Assembly (NCBI GenBank): GCA_031002005.1
Contig: JARYHS010011408.1
Coordinates: 221,877,473 to 221,941,472, forward strand
Length of the DNA: 64,000 nt
Source of the DNA: Vandiemenella viatica
Lineage: Eukaryota; Arthropoda; Insecta; Orthoptera; Morabidae
Direction: 5' to 3'
Of the stretch, positions 42,922-54,028 are shown piece by piece (position 1 is the first letter of the stretch; each line of letters starts with the position of its first letter). The notes under the pieces are model-generated. The model worked only from the letters and a program-made list of their open reading frames with translations, was not told where the DNA came from and searched no databases. A program made the translations under genes and the position numbers.

Positions 42922-44460
42922 CAGGGCGTTCGCCGGGAAACGCAACCCTCCCAGTCTGTTGCCGTCGGCAACTTGCTCGGTCAGCGGAGCCAGCGGTTCC
43001 CGCCACACGGCACCGTGAATCACCGCACTGTTTAACACCTCCGCTGCCCCAACAGTGCAGTGGCACAGTATAATGGGACCCTTACATGGTTAAGAACGGT
43101 TTCTTTGCATTGTAGCTAGTTTGTGACTTCAGTCTCTTATTAATCAGTGTTGTGAATAAACGTTTCTTTGCGGTTTGGCTGGTTTAGGGCTTCATACTCT
43201 TACTAATCTGTACCGTGTTTGAGTGTGAGTAAAATTATGGTACGTTACAGTTTGCAACAAAGAATATTTCTCTACGATACATATGTGAAGAAGAAGTCGT
43301 TTAAAAAGTGTCGCAGTAAATTTCGTCGCGAATATCCTGGCGCTTTACTGCCAGCTAAATCAACAATTCTGCGTCTGGTTAAAAAAGTAAGAGAAACGGG
43401 TTCATTTTTTTAAAAAAAGAGACTGTCGGTCAACCGCATTCTCACAGAGGAGAAAATTGACGATATCGCTTTTCGACTAGAACAGTCACCCAAAAAATCA
43501 TTAAGTCAGTTAGGGCAGCAGGCAGGCGTATCTAAGACGTCAGCTTGGAAAGTAACAAAGCTAGTTCACTTAAAGCCGTACAAAACAATTGTGGTGCATA
43601 AAATTACAGAAATAGACCAGGGGCCTAGGATTAGATTTTGCAACTGGTACCTGCAGGGTGTCCACGATGGCACTGTTGATCCGCAACTGACGTTTTTCTC
43701 TGATGAGGCCTGGTTTCATCTGAGTGGTTATGTTAACGCTCAAAACAGTCGACACTGGAGTTCAGAAAAACCAAATACTCTACTCCAACTGCCATTGCAT
43801 GACTTAAAAGTGGGTGTTTGGTGTGCGATTAGTGCTTCGAGAATCATAGGTCCAATTTTCTTCCGTGAAACTCTTACTTCCGCAAGATATATCGAAAATA
43901 TTGTGAAACCGTTTTTCGAGAAACTTACTGAAGAAGAAAAATTGTACGGCTATTTTCAACAGGATGGGGCGACAGCTCACACCGCTAGAAATTCGCTTGC
44001 TGCACTTGACGAAGTGTTTTATGATCGTGTAATCAGCCGTGGGTTGTGGCCCGCCAGATCACCGGATTTAAACCCTTGTGACTTCTACCTTTGGGGTAAA
44101 CTTAAGGGTAAGGTGTACGAAGGAAATCCTCACACATTGGAAGAACTTGAGGAAAAAATCTATCAAGTAATAATGTCCATTGACAAAGGTGAAATGCAGC
44201 GTGTGTCTCGAAATATGTTCAGAAGATGTGAAATGTGCATTACACAAGAGGGTCAACACTTCCAGCATCTTTTATAAGGTAAGCTAATGAATTACGACAA
44301 CATTTAAATGCTTAGCACATACAAGTTTATGAAGCGTAATTATTGTGAAATAGTCCGCGGCCGACGGTCGAACAATGCCGGAAGCTGACCGCTCGCTCGC
44401 CGGGAGCAGTTTCTTCCTTGTAGCGCTAACAGTGGGTTGGGTTTCCCGGCGAACGCCCTG
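42922..44460 (+). mobile_element. IS630/Tc1/mariner-type (DDD-like) transposon, 1,539 bp
   Basis: The terminal inverted repeats CAGGGCGTTCGCCGGGAAAC (left from 42922; the right copy ends at 44460) extend about 27 bp with one mismatch. TA flanks both ends (42920-42921 and 44461-44462). The interior carries one transposase gene with a single premature stop. The short noncoding ends contain GC-rich stretches. It is related, at the level of transposase, to the truncated element at 40.7-41.5 kb. Confidence 0.93.
43237..44277 (+). pseudogene. IS630/mariner-type transposase, one in-frame stop
   Basis: The frame starts MVRYSLQQRIFLYDTYVKKK (helix-turn-helix) and is interrupted once, by TAA at 43411-43413 after ETGSFF. 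It resumes in the same frame (KKRLSVNRILTEEKIDDIA) and stays open to 44277. Catalytic blocks are LTFFSDEAWFHLSGYVN (first D), VGVWCAISASRIIGP, YFQQDGATAHTARNS (second D), and WPARSPDLNPCDFYLWGKLK (third acid is D, so a DDxD type rather than DDE). The C-terminal helix (LEELEEKIYQVI) is present. About 346 codons, normal for the family. One nonsense mutation appears to be the only lesion. Confidence 0.93.
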
Positions 44461-44462
44461 TA

Positions 44463-45626
44463 TAATATAGTAAGTATAGTTTCGTCTTACAAGCTGGTCA
44501 GAAAGAATTTTGATTTGCCGTGTATTCCACCTTCATCATTCTGGGCTTACAATTTAATACAGAATCTGAACCATGGATTTGAATCCAAGACTCAGAATTT
44601 TGGGAGCAAGTGTCTTAAGCATGTGGCTACCAGGCCAGTACGTAGTATAGTAAGTGGATGTTTAAGTTGGGTTATGGAAAAAGGAGGCTAAATAAAGGAT
44701 TCTGGGTTACCCAGGAAAGGAGAGAGGGAAGGAGAACTATAGGCACAAATATGAACAGGCTGCTGTACGAGTAGGCCAGATCCCATGAACTCAGAGGAAC
44801 TGAAACAAAGAAATTGACTTAATGTGGTGTGACACATTCAATAATAGAATGGTCAGTATCTTCAGTGAATGCCTTTTTTGTCTGTTCACAGTGAAGGCCA
44901 GCTGATCGATAATAAGGCCTCAGCCACCAAATAATTCAGATCACATGTCTTACAGTGTGAAAGCTATATCCAATGTGGGTGAAAGCACAATACAGGTTAA
45001 ACTTTATGGTTTGCTGCAAAGGAAGGAATTGTCTTGCCAGAAGATCAGAGTAATATATGTGTGTATAAGATTTTGGTTCAGATCAGAGGACGTATTGTTA
45101 TGTTTCTGCAGTGGCACAGATACTTCTTGATGGATGTATCTGATTTCAAAGTGAAATTGAAGGAATTCATAGCTTATTGAGTAATTTGACATCTTTGAAA
45201 TATGCTAAGAATTGGACCTTTACTAGTCTACTGCCCCAAATCTTATCTCCCAAACTTAAACTGCCTGTCAATAGTTCATCTTAAATACTTCTCTCTAAAT
45301 CCCAACTCTCTCTCTTCTCACAAGGGTATCACATCCCTTGCTCACCAAGATTTGACCTTAATCTCTTACTAATTGTAATTCTGTTGCACTCACCATCAGT
45401 GTTATTACTTCACTTCTCAAGACAGTGCGTCAATATGTAGCTGAGACAAATATCAGGAAATACCAGTAATTTCTCTAGATTCATTCTGTTTAATATTACT
45501 TCTCCTCCAGTCTTGCGTCAGTAGAGAACATCATCTGTGCAGGAACTAGTGATATCAGAAAACTCTCTTCCTATATAGAAATACATTTGGATAATAACTC
45601 AAGAACACATAAATGCCAAACATAAG

Positions 45627-45628
<2 letters not shown>
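44463..45628. other. Unclassified noncoding sequence
   Basis: No exon, transposon domain or SINE body is recognisable. Open frames (44945-45130 and others) are short and without motifs. Confidence 0.4.
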
Positions 45629-45681
<53 letters not shown>

Positions 45682-45740
45682 CAGGATCATTTCAAATTAA
45701 AAAATAAATACAGACAGTTAAGATTTAATTTTTGCTTAAA

Positions 45741-45774
<34 letters not shown>

Positions 45775-45785
45775 TCACACCATGG
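45629..45785. repeat. Poly-T (about 51 nt) and (CT)n(CA)n microsatellite
   Basis: A run of T from 45629 to 45679 is followed, near 45741-45780, by CTCTCTCTCTC and CACACACACACACACACAC. The poly-T may be the tail of a minus-strand retroelement too short to recognise. Confidence 0.9.
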
Positions 45786-46399
45786 TGAAAGCAGTCAATG
45801 TGGCTTCAGAGGACCTCAGATTTTAAGAATTATAAAAACAAACATATAAATCTAGTGAAAATAAATCCATAACTTATTGAGATAGTGTGAAGATGGCTGT
45901 GGTGATACATAAAACAATACACACACCAGTAATCTATGTTTTGAGTGATCCATTAGAAGGGGCATAGCCAGAGTCAGGCACTTGTCTCATGTAGTCAATC
46001 AAAAAATATATGAAAATAAAAATTCCAACTTCTAAAATTTAATTTTTGAAACTGACCAAATAGCACATTTGGACTTGGTCAGAGGGGATGAGTACTCTGA
46101 CGAGTTAGTGGTTGTACGTACTCATGCATTTTCATCAGACTTAACACTCACTGCAAAATAAATTTAGAAAAGAAATTTTGTCGAAATTTAGCCAGTTTCC
46201 TTGCAGACTAGTGCTTAAATAAGTTAGTGTTTATTTTTTTTTTTCATTTTCTACAAGCATTTTTATTAAATTTCCTTGTTTTTACCCCACCTTGAAGCTA
46301 ATCCTGCTTTTGACCTTGCCCACTAGTGATGTCAAATTCAAATGGGTTAGTAGAATTTCCCCATTACTTTGAAAGATAATTTGAGAAGTTGATTCTATT

Positions 46400-46740
46400 T
46401 GGAGAAAGAATGGCTGGTAAAGGTTTTAAATAGTGGCGGTTGGCATGGTTGTCTTGTGACATCAGTATCCGCAAAGTCGGAGGGCTCAGGAAGGTAGAGC
46501 CCAGTTTCAAAGCATGGGTTGTAAATATTGAAATACTGGTGGTCATCTAGAGATGTCAGCATCCACCAGGTCCATGGGTTCCGGGGTGTAAACCGCTTTT
46601 TGGGAGCATGGTGCTCTTGGGAGAAAGACGCACCTAGGGTTCCGGGTGGCCAGTCTGCCTCAGGTCGTGTAGTAGTCGAGTCTGTCGTGAAAGTGAACAG
46701 TCCGCTAAGTCAATGAGATCGCATATTTGTGCTCAGGCAT
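46400..46740. repeat. Two-copy tandem repeat, GC-richer
   Basis: Two similar segments follow each other: around 46428-46480 (AAATAGTGGCGGTTGGC ... GACATCAGTATCCGC) and 46530-46580 (AAATACTGGTGGTCATC ... GATGTCAGCATCCACC). The second is followed by GC-rich sequence. I see no coding function. Confidence 0.45.
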
Positions 46741-46862
46741 TCTGATGAAGAATTAATCTCGAGGAAGGTGATTTCTTTGGTGAAATAAAGGAACTTAAGT
46801 AATGAAAACAGTATTTGCAGAATGTTTATGAATTACTTTCGTGGCGTGCCATAGATATGTTC

Positions 46863-47095
46863 CAGTCGCGGATCCAGGGAGGGGGGAATAGGGGGCTCAA
46901 GGCCCCCCCCCTCCCAAAAGTATGTAGGTTCAGCCGTGACATCGTAAGTTTTTAGATTTGGAGACTTGTTTTTAGATCTACTGATCTTTTAAGGGTGGCA
47001 TGACTATAAAGCCTACCCTGACCTGACTCAACCCCCCCCCCCCAAATGAAATCTGCTCAAGCCCCCGTCAAACCAAAATCCTGGATCCGCCACTA
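46863..47095. mobile_element. MITE with CGGATCCAGG terminal repeats
   Basis: The left end CAGTCGCGGATCCAGG and right end CCTGGATCCGCCACTA are inverted repeats of about 16 bp. The body is C/G-rich with long C-runs. The flanking octamers (ATATGTTC and GTAAGGTC) match only partly. The terminal CAGT.GCGG resembles hAT-type MITEs, but without a clean duplication the superfamily is an inference. Confidence 0.7.
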
Positions 47096-48154
47096 GTAAG
47101 GTCTAAGGACTAATTAGCATGTTGATAAATGAATGAGAAGAGTGCGTGCTTTCAGTCTAAAGTTATCAGAGACATAACCTGTAATCGTAAAGGATTGAAG
47201 CACCGATAATGAACTTTCATAAAGGTTGGGAGTTGGAGCCATTTTGTACTATTAAATGAATATGTTTAAAATAAAGTGCATTTTTCATTTCATTTACCAA
47301 CTTAATGTGAGTTGGCAGCCGTCAGAGAAAGAATCCGAAACTGTTGAGTGCGCAGAAACTTTAGGTGTTCACAGTAAGTATAGTGACCTAACCACGACCA
47401 TAACTGTGACAGAATGAAACTATTTACTTGGCGAATGGCATGCCTGCACTAAGCCACATAACTCAAGATATAATTCAAGTGGTAGGATTTAAGTCATTAC
47501 AGTCTACTGGATTAAGTTTAGGTAGGCAGTCCTAAAAATTTAAAATTGGTGATTTCTGTGTGCAGTTTGTGACTAATTTTAAGATAAAATGGAGTTCATT
47601 GGAATGACTAACTTAAGTAATGATCTGAGAACAATGCTGGAGACAAATTGTTCCTTACTCTCAAGCAGTACCTGTGATAGTTATTAAAAGAGAGATTAGG
47701 GAATTAAGTTAATTATGTCTAAGGGATGGGAATGAAGGAATTGGGGTAGAAAGGGTTTATGGTTTATGGATTTGTTTGTTTTTTTTAATAACTTGTGTCG
47801 ATAAAAGCCCTCAGGATAACATAATGCTGATATAGTTCAACACTTTAGTTGGTAATGAGAGTTAGTAGCTTGTTTCATCCTATTTAATGTTTACATTACC
47901 TCTAGTTACAATTTTAGTGGTGAAAGGTAAAGTGGTAGAATGACATCATTTGCAGATGTAGGCTTCTCAGGTTATGTCTATCACAGGAAGACTGCCAGTT
48001 TTCTGAGAATCTGATTAAACTGTTCAGCAGGCAATAAGCGCCTGAGAATGGTAGATTGGGAAACAAGTGATTATTACTTAGATTTAATGTTTTTTATGCT
48101 CTATTTTATCAAACAGGACATGGTTTAAATTGTAACTGATTTTTTCTTTTTTAG
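47096..48154. other. Unclassified, probably DRC7 intron
   Basis: Ordinary AT-rich sequence; the last 30 bp form the pyrimidine tract of the plus-strand DRC7 exon. The expected preceding DRC7 exon is not recognised here. Confidence 0.4.
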
Positions 48155-48368
48155 AAAATAACAGAAAAATATTATCGTAATCCTAAAAAAGCTCCAAGTG
48201 AAGATGTTGCAGAGAGAGTTTTTTTCAGTGTCTGAAAATCTTGTACGTATTCTGTACTTTCATGGACTCAACCAAATTACAGGAGCTACACGGGAATTCA
48301 TAAAACCGCCTCTTTCAGAAAGAGGTGAACATCTAACATTTAAGCCAGATCTTAGCACATGTTACCAG
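48155..48368 (+). CDS. DRC7: DRC7 downstream exon on the opposite strand, with a 1-nt frameshift
   Basis: The exon follows a pyrimidine tract ending TTTTTTAG at 48154. It reads KITEKYYRNPKKAPSEDVAE, then R-V-F, and after a one-base shift in a seven-T run (about 48219-48225) SVSENLVRILYFHGLNQITG, ATREFIKPPLSERGEHLTF and KPDLSTCYQ. DRC7 homologues have 'VKITERFFRNP.KPAEEDVAERVF.VAEERI.LRYH......T.S.REF' here. The exon is 214 nt; without the extra base it would be 213 nt (71 codons), so the shift looks like an error or a recent mutation. The apparent donor is CAG|GCAAGT, a GC-type splice site. It lies on the plus strand of the second contig while the earlier exons are on the minus strand of the first. 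Confidence 0.75.
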
Positions 48369-48721
48369 GCAAGTGCTTTAATTAGTAAAAAAGTGATAGA
48401 ATATTTCTTTTTTCAATGTTGTTTAATCTTTGATATTATCAAAGGTGGTATAAACTATGGGGTGGCAGTTTGTGTTGCCACATTTTTACTAATGTTTTTT
48501 AATGAAATTATGAATGTGTAATTTGCAGATTGTATGACTGAGAGCGAGTATTCACCTAAGTAGCTAAGGGAAAACTATTTAAGAAATAATCAAGATGACT
48601 TGAACTCCCTTTTTTTATTCCCAAGACCAGTAATGGAGCATTTTAAAACATGCTCAGCCATCTGCTGAGTGACATGCAAGTGAATATACTGGAAAGGAAT
48701 TATATCTTCATTTTTTTTGCT

Positions 48722-48925
48722 TATGGTTTTACACTTTATCAAAATCAAGGTCATTAGAGGTAGGAATGGACTGTGGTCAAGGAACGGGAAGGAATTTGGT
48801 CATGGTCTTTTAAAAGAAGCATACTGGCATTCACCATGTAAAATACCTGGCCAGGGATTCGAACCCATGTCCTCCAATTGTGAGGCCAGAGTGTTTCCAC
48901 TCATCCATCGTGCTCAGTTGGAAAG
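48722..48925 (-). mobile_element. tRNA-derived SINE, minus strand, diverged
   Basis: On the minus strand a B-box-like GGGTTCGAATCCCTGGCC lies near 48855-48872, preceded by a diverged A-box region (near 48900-48920). The body has ATGCCAGTATGCTTC and CCATGACCAAATTCCTTCCC. The family is the same as at 2261 and 58347. Confidence 0.7.
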
Positions 48926-50080
48926 GAATCAGATTAATTCTGAAAATACATTTGGGTACATTAGGACAAAAAATAGGGAGAAATTGAATAAAATTGGCAT
49001 GAAGTGAGTAAAACATGTCTACAGGAGGAAGAAATGTAAAAAAGCTTTATTATGTGTATGGTGTTGATGATTCAGCACCTGCTGACTGCTATTAATTAGT
49101 GACTAGGAATGTGTGGCAAGTGTCTAAAGCACCTGTATTTTTTGTGCACTTTATTCCTCTCACAGTTGCTGATATATTATTTTGTGTTGTGGAATGGAAG
49201 TGCTTGGTATTGCCTTTATGTTACAGTACCTTCCGTAATTTTCAGTCATGTTACCAGGCAGGCAATGTAACTATCTTTATAATTCTTCATTATTAACATT
49301 GCAAGGATTCCTTACAGTTGATTTATCATGGTAGGTTTCACATGAATTTAAGCTCCAAGAACTACTTAGCAATAATTGGTCCAATTACTATGTTAATTTT
49401 ACATGTGGCAAAAAATTTATTACAGTGTTTAACTGCTTCTGTTACCTTCAGAGTCCACCCCTTTAGTATGAAATCATTAGCATAATAATATTAGAAATTT
49501 TTATATTTAGTTCATTTCTTACCTGCATATACACTCTGCTGCAATGGGTTCAAGTTAAATTGCAGATCTATTATAAGAGCTATCATGGTTTAAGTAGTTT
49601 TCAAGCTGTCTAGGTGAATAGTACACTGTTCCCGTACCTTTGCCCCTTTAACCACACACTTCATATATAAAATAACACTTACCACACAGAACAGGTACTT
49701 AAACAGTTCACAGACAGATGGCAACCCCTGCATATCTTTTACTCAGCTGCTTTCCAGTGATATTTTACCATTGTGAGATAAACCCTGTCATGTAAACCAT
49801 GTTTGTTGAGTGATGTAAAGCTCTGCTTGTATTAATCAAGAATATTCCCAGTGAGCTAATAAGCATAGTAACTATAAAAATGTGATGAATATATTATATA
49901 TGGTATAAGAAACATGATAGCTTCCTTTTCTGAATCCAGTGATTCCGTTGCTTTTCCACTACTGGAGAAATTTAGGAGCCACTCAATAAAATTATTTGGT
50001 TGCAAAAACCAGTAGTACTTTATTGGTATATTGGGAATTACTGTCTGCTCGAAGTATCAACTTTGAAATCAATATACGTA
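48926..50080. other. No recognisable feature
   Basis: AT-rich noncoding DNA, probably intron or intergenic sequence; no exon or transposon motif is recognised. Confidence 0.4.
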
Positions 50081-50084
50081 ATAA

Positions 50085-51015
50085 ATGTAAGCGTGGTTTG
50101 TCTTATGTGCCACCATAAGTCTGCAACCAACCCTTGCAGCCCCATGGGGGTTATATGGTATGGTAGCCCTCAATCCCCCATCTGTGAAAAAGGTTTTGGT
50201 TTGGAACTGCAGAAGTTGGGTTTGGAGTTATGGGTATCAAATGAGGGCTTACCACTGGTGGACTTCTTATGGGAATTTTGTGAAGCAGCAGGGAATAGAG
50301 TGCCAAAGAGGACAAAACTGGCTAGAATTTTCCTTAATTTTCTAGAACCAGATGTACCAAACAGAATTTTCTAGAAAGTTCAAAAAATGTTGTGGAATGT
50401 TCGAGAATGTTACTAGAATGTTCCAGAAACCAAAACACAAGTCCAGAATCTTCTGGAGCATTCTTGACTGTTACATTTTGTAGTAGTGGGGATACACTCT
50501 CGCTCACAAGCTTATATATAGCCGGATGGTGAGGATCGCACGGCAATCTGTATACGTTTGGAAATCGATATTTCACCAGTGACAAATTTTTAAACATAAA
50601 GAAGTGAAATTTAAGTAATTAGAGTAGAGGTTTTAGTGAGATACTCAGTAAGCAGACATACTGATGAAACAAGAATAAGAAATGAGCCTAAGTAAAGTTA
50701 CAATCGAGTGAATTTTGTGAAAGACAATGATTGCAAATACATGAAGGCAAAATATATTAATCAATTAAGAGGACAGTAGAGATTACAGTTTTGGGGGGTA
50801 GAATTCCATAATAATACCAATAAAGAATACAAAAAAACACAAACACATTGTCCTTGTAAATGGATCAAGTGTGTCAGTTCTGTAGTGCCAAGAAATTCAG
50901 TAGAAAAAATTCCAGTAATGTGTTGCACGAGTAAAAAAATTAACTAGCACCATTGGAAGTGCCTCCACTAGAATCATTTCATTACATGACTGGAGAAACT
51001 TTCTAGTGAAGCAAG
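50085..51015 (+). mobile_element. Helitron fragment, related to the 11-15 kb element
   Basis: CATGGGGGTTATATGGTATG near 50142 resembles GTTATATGGTGTGGTACCC near 11092 in the complete Helitron. Further on, the broken coding region at about 50820-51000 (AAAGAATAC ... CACAAACACATTG, CAGTTCTGTAGTGCCAAGAA, TTAACTAGCACCATTGGAAG) matches the N-terminal part at 11830-12000. The copy has no helicase and no recognisable 3' end. It is more decayed than the first. Confidence 0.65.
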
Positions 51016-51119
51016 AGTAACTATGACTAGTTAGTATCTTTGGAAAGTGTAGTTATTAGTAGGAATTGTCCTCTGCAATGGAAATAAGATTACTAACACA
51101 AGGAAACAGAAATTTGTAA

Positions 51120-52275
51120 ATACCTTACTAAGGGAAGGAGGCTGCACACAAGTGGTAGAACAGAATACAAAATGTTGGAAATATTCCTAAGAAAGCCTGA
51201 TGATAAATTTGTGGGGTCTCAAGTAACTGAAGGAATGAGTGATCAAGAAGCAGTTCTGATGGTTTATCAAACCATGCAACAACTGAAGGTGGTAATAGGT
51301 ACAGTTATAAAAAAAAGTCCCTATTTCAGAACTGAAAAGGGATTTCAGGAGAAGGTTCAGTATGTCGAAGGATGGTTTAGATCAGGTGTAAGGTTGTTTG
51401 CAGATGACACAATGCTATATAATAGGATCAAAACAGTAGACAACTGTGAACAGCTGCAGGGTGATTTGGGCAGGATATCTAGCTGGGCAGGTCAACATAG
51501 AATGAAGATAAATGTAAAGAAGTCACCTTATTAGGTACACAGATAAAAAATTACAAGTTGATCATGATTATAAGGTGGGGAAAGAATTTGAAATGTAAAT
51601 ATCTTGGCATAAAATTTGATAAGAAACCCAACTAGGCAGAACACATTGGATAGGTAGAAGGAAAAGGTTTCAAAATTCTTCACTTATTGGAGAGAGTGAT
51701 GAGGGGAAGTACCAGGGAAGTAAGGAAGTTTGGTTACTAAAGTTTGGTAAGACCATTGCGTGAGTATGGTGCTGCAGTATGGTACTCACATTTTAAGTAT
51801 CAAATACATGAATTGGAGGGGGTGCAGAGAAGGGCTGCTAGCTTTTTCTCTCGAAATTACTGCAGAATACAGCCAATAAGTAATATGCAAAGGAACTAGA
51901 ATGGGATTCATTTGAAGACAGGAGGACGGTTTAAGAGGGTCGTGGGAGCCTATAAGCCATATATTATTGGTGATAAGGCATTAAAAGACATTGGTGGAAG
52001 AATTAGGAAAGGTGCATGGAAGGAAAAAAACAACCACGAACACAAGCTGGCACTCGATTTTAGGCATAAGGGTGTGAGATTTTCTTTTGTAGGTAAGAGA
52101 GTCAGGGATCGGAATAAATAAACAAGAAGACTGATGAATAATTTGCCAAAAAGCTAAAAGGATTTAATGCTGAAATCTGTATTGTGCAAAAATAGGCAGA
52201 TGCAGGGACAGGGGAAAAATGGGCGTGTAGGGAAATTTCAACCAGAGCGTATGCTCTATCACAATTAAATGAATA
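51120..52275 (+). pseudogene. LINE copy (same family as 9-16 kb), internally deleted
   Basis: The open frame 51172-51534 starts in the endonuclease C-terminus (SQVTEGMSDQEAVLMVYQ) and passes near 51385 straight to the RT catalytic block RLFADDTMLYNRIKTVDNCE. The RT fingers are therefore missing. Downstream, broken frames give LLERVMRGSTREVRKFG-like and LEGVQRRAASFF-like pieces, then VGDKALKDIGGRIRK. The 3' tail GAGCGTATGCTCTATCACAAT ends near 52270. The catalytic FADD is intact but cannot function. Confidence 0.78.
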
Positions 52276-52299
52276 AACAATTACAATAGAGTCGGTTGG

Positions 52300-52870
52300 A
52301 ACAGTTCAAAGAGATTATATGAATGGGAGAAAAATGTTTATTCCCAAAGAGAAAATAAATAAAAGTATGGAAGGTACATACTATTATAGGGACTTTAGGA
52401 AGCAAAAATGGCTGGTTTGAAGAGAACACAACAGAGTTAAGAGATAGCAAGGCAGGAGAACAACTATACTAAGAATCGATGGGAGTAAAGGGGGAAGGTA
52501 AAGAACAGTTTATGCAGAATATTATGGATGCAGAGGGACCACTGAACGATACATCTAGAAATTTCTATCGCACTGTTCGAAAACTGAGGAGAAGGGAGGG
52601 TATTATGACAATGATGCATAGTTGGAGAAGAAGTAACTTAGGAATTGAAAAAGATGGAGATATTAGGTAACTAGTTTTATGAGACCATTAGAAACTATGA
52701 TTCAGGATCAGGATGGTCTAAATCAGATGCGGAGCTTGTCCACACAAGTAAATTTGACTTACAAATTTAAAATTTTTGTGTTATGAAGGAACTAAGAAAG
52801 ATAAAAAAGCATTAAGAAGTTGAAAATAATTTAAATCTAGAGACTAGAGGAATAGAGGACTGGTGTGATA
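52300..52870 (+). pseudogene. Another LINE fragment (connector between endonuclease and RT)
   Basis: The reading GPLNDTSRNFYRTVRKLRR parallels GGPLNDASRNFYGYIRKLRG in the split LINE, and the preceding bases correspond to its basic region. This copy lacks the Helitron and shows the unoccupied site (GAATATTATGGATGC near 52512-52530). Only this short part of the element is present. Confidence 0.7.
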
Positions 52871-52889
52871 GTAGCATCAGTCCATTAAG

Positions 52890-53028
52890 GAAACCGAGCG
52901 TGGTGGGAGAACGGTTAACGTTCTGGCCTCGCATTCAGGAGGACACGGGTTCAAATCCCCGTCCAGGCTTTCAGATTTGTGTTTTCCGTGGTTTCCCCAA
53001 ATCACACCAGGCGAATGCTGGGGTGCTT
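52890..53028 (+). mobile_element. tRNA-derived SINE, plus strand, cut by the gap
   Basis: CGTGGTGGGAGAACGGTTAA (A-box region) is followed by a B box GGGTTCAAATCCCC near 52947-52960, and the family body (CAGATTTGTGTTTTCCG, AAATCACACCAGGCGAATGC). The sequence breaks off at the N gap. Confidence 0.85.
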
Positions 53029-54028
53029 NNNNNNNNNNNNNNNNNNNNNNNNNNNNNNNNNNNNNNNNNNNNNNNNNNNNNNNNNNNNNNNNNNNNNNNN
53101 NNNNNNNNNNNNNNNNNNNNNNNNNNNNNNNNNNNNNNNNNNNNNNNNNNNNNNNNNNNNNNNNNNNNNNNNNNNNNNNNNNNNNNNNNNNNNNNNNNNN
53201 NNNNNNNNNNNNNNNNNNNNNNNNNNNNNNNNNNNNNNNNNNNNNNNNNNNNNNNNNNNNNNNNNNNNNNNNNNNNNNNNNNNNNNNNNNNNNNNNNNNN
53301 NNNNNNNNNNNNNNNNNNNNNNNNNNNNNNNNNNNNNNNNNNNNNNNNNNNNNNNNNNNNNNNNNNNNNNNNNNNNNNNNNNNNNNNNNNNNNNNNNNNN
53401 NNNNNNNNNNNNNNNNNNNNNNNNNNNNNNNNNNNNNNNNNNNNNNNNNNNNNNNNNNNNNNNNNNNNNNNNNNNNNNNNNNNNNNNNNNNNNNNNNNNN
53501 NNNNNNNNNNNNNNNNNNNNNNNNNNNNNNNNNNNNNNNNNNNNNNNNNNNNNNNNNNNNNNNNNNNNNNNNNNNNNNNNNNNNNNNNNNNNNNNNNNNN
53601 NNNNNNNNNNNNNNNNNNNNNNNNNNNNNNNNNNNNNNNNNNNNNNNNNNNNNNNNNNNNNNNNNNNNNNNNNNNNNNNNNNNNNNNNNNNNNNNNNNNN
53701 NNNNNNNNNNNNNNNNNNNNNNNNNNNNNNNNNNNNNNNNNNNNNNNNNNNNNNNNNNNNNNNNNNNNNNNNNNNNNNNNNNNNNNNNNNNNNNNNNNNN
53801 NNNNNNNNNNNNNNNNNNNNNNNNNNNNNNNNNNNNNNNNNNNNNNNNNNNNNNNNNNNNNNNNNNNNNNNNNNNNNNNNNNNNNNNNNNNNNNNNNNNN
53901 NNNNNNNNNNNNNNNNNNNNNNNNNNNNNNNNNNNNNNNNNNNNNNNNNNNNNNNNNNNNNNNNNNNNNNNNNNNNNNNNNNNNNNNNNNNNNNNNNNNN
54001 NNNNNNNNNNNNNNNNNNNNNNNNNNNN
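53029..54028. other. Assembly gap (1,000 N)
   Basis: This is a second run of exactly 1,000 N. It cuts a plus-strand SINE at its left edge, so the repeat probably caused the assembly break. Confidence 0.98.

Noticed and set aside
45613..45849. 78-codon ORF
   Set aside because: It is mostly the translation of poly-T (phenylalanine) and the CA microsatellite.
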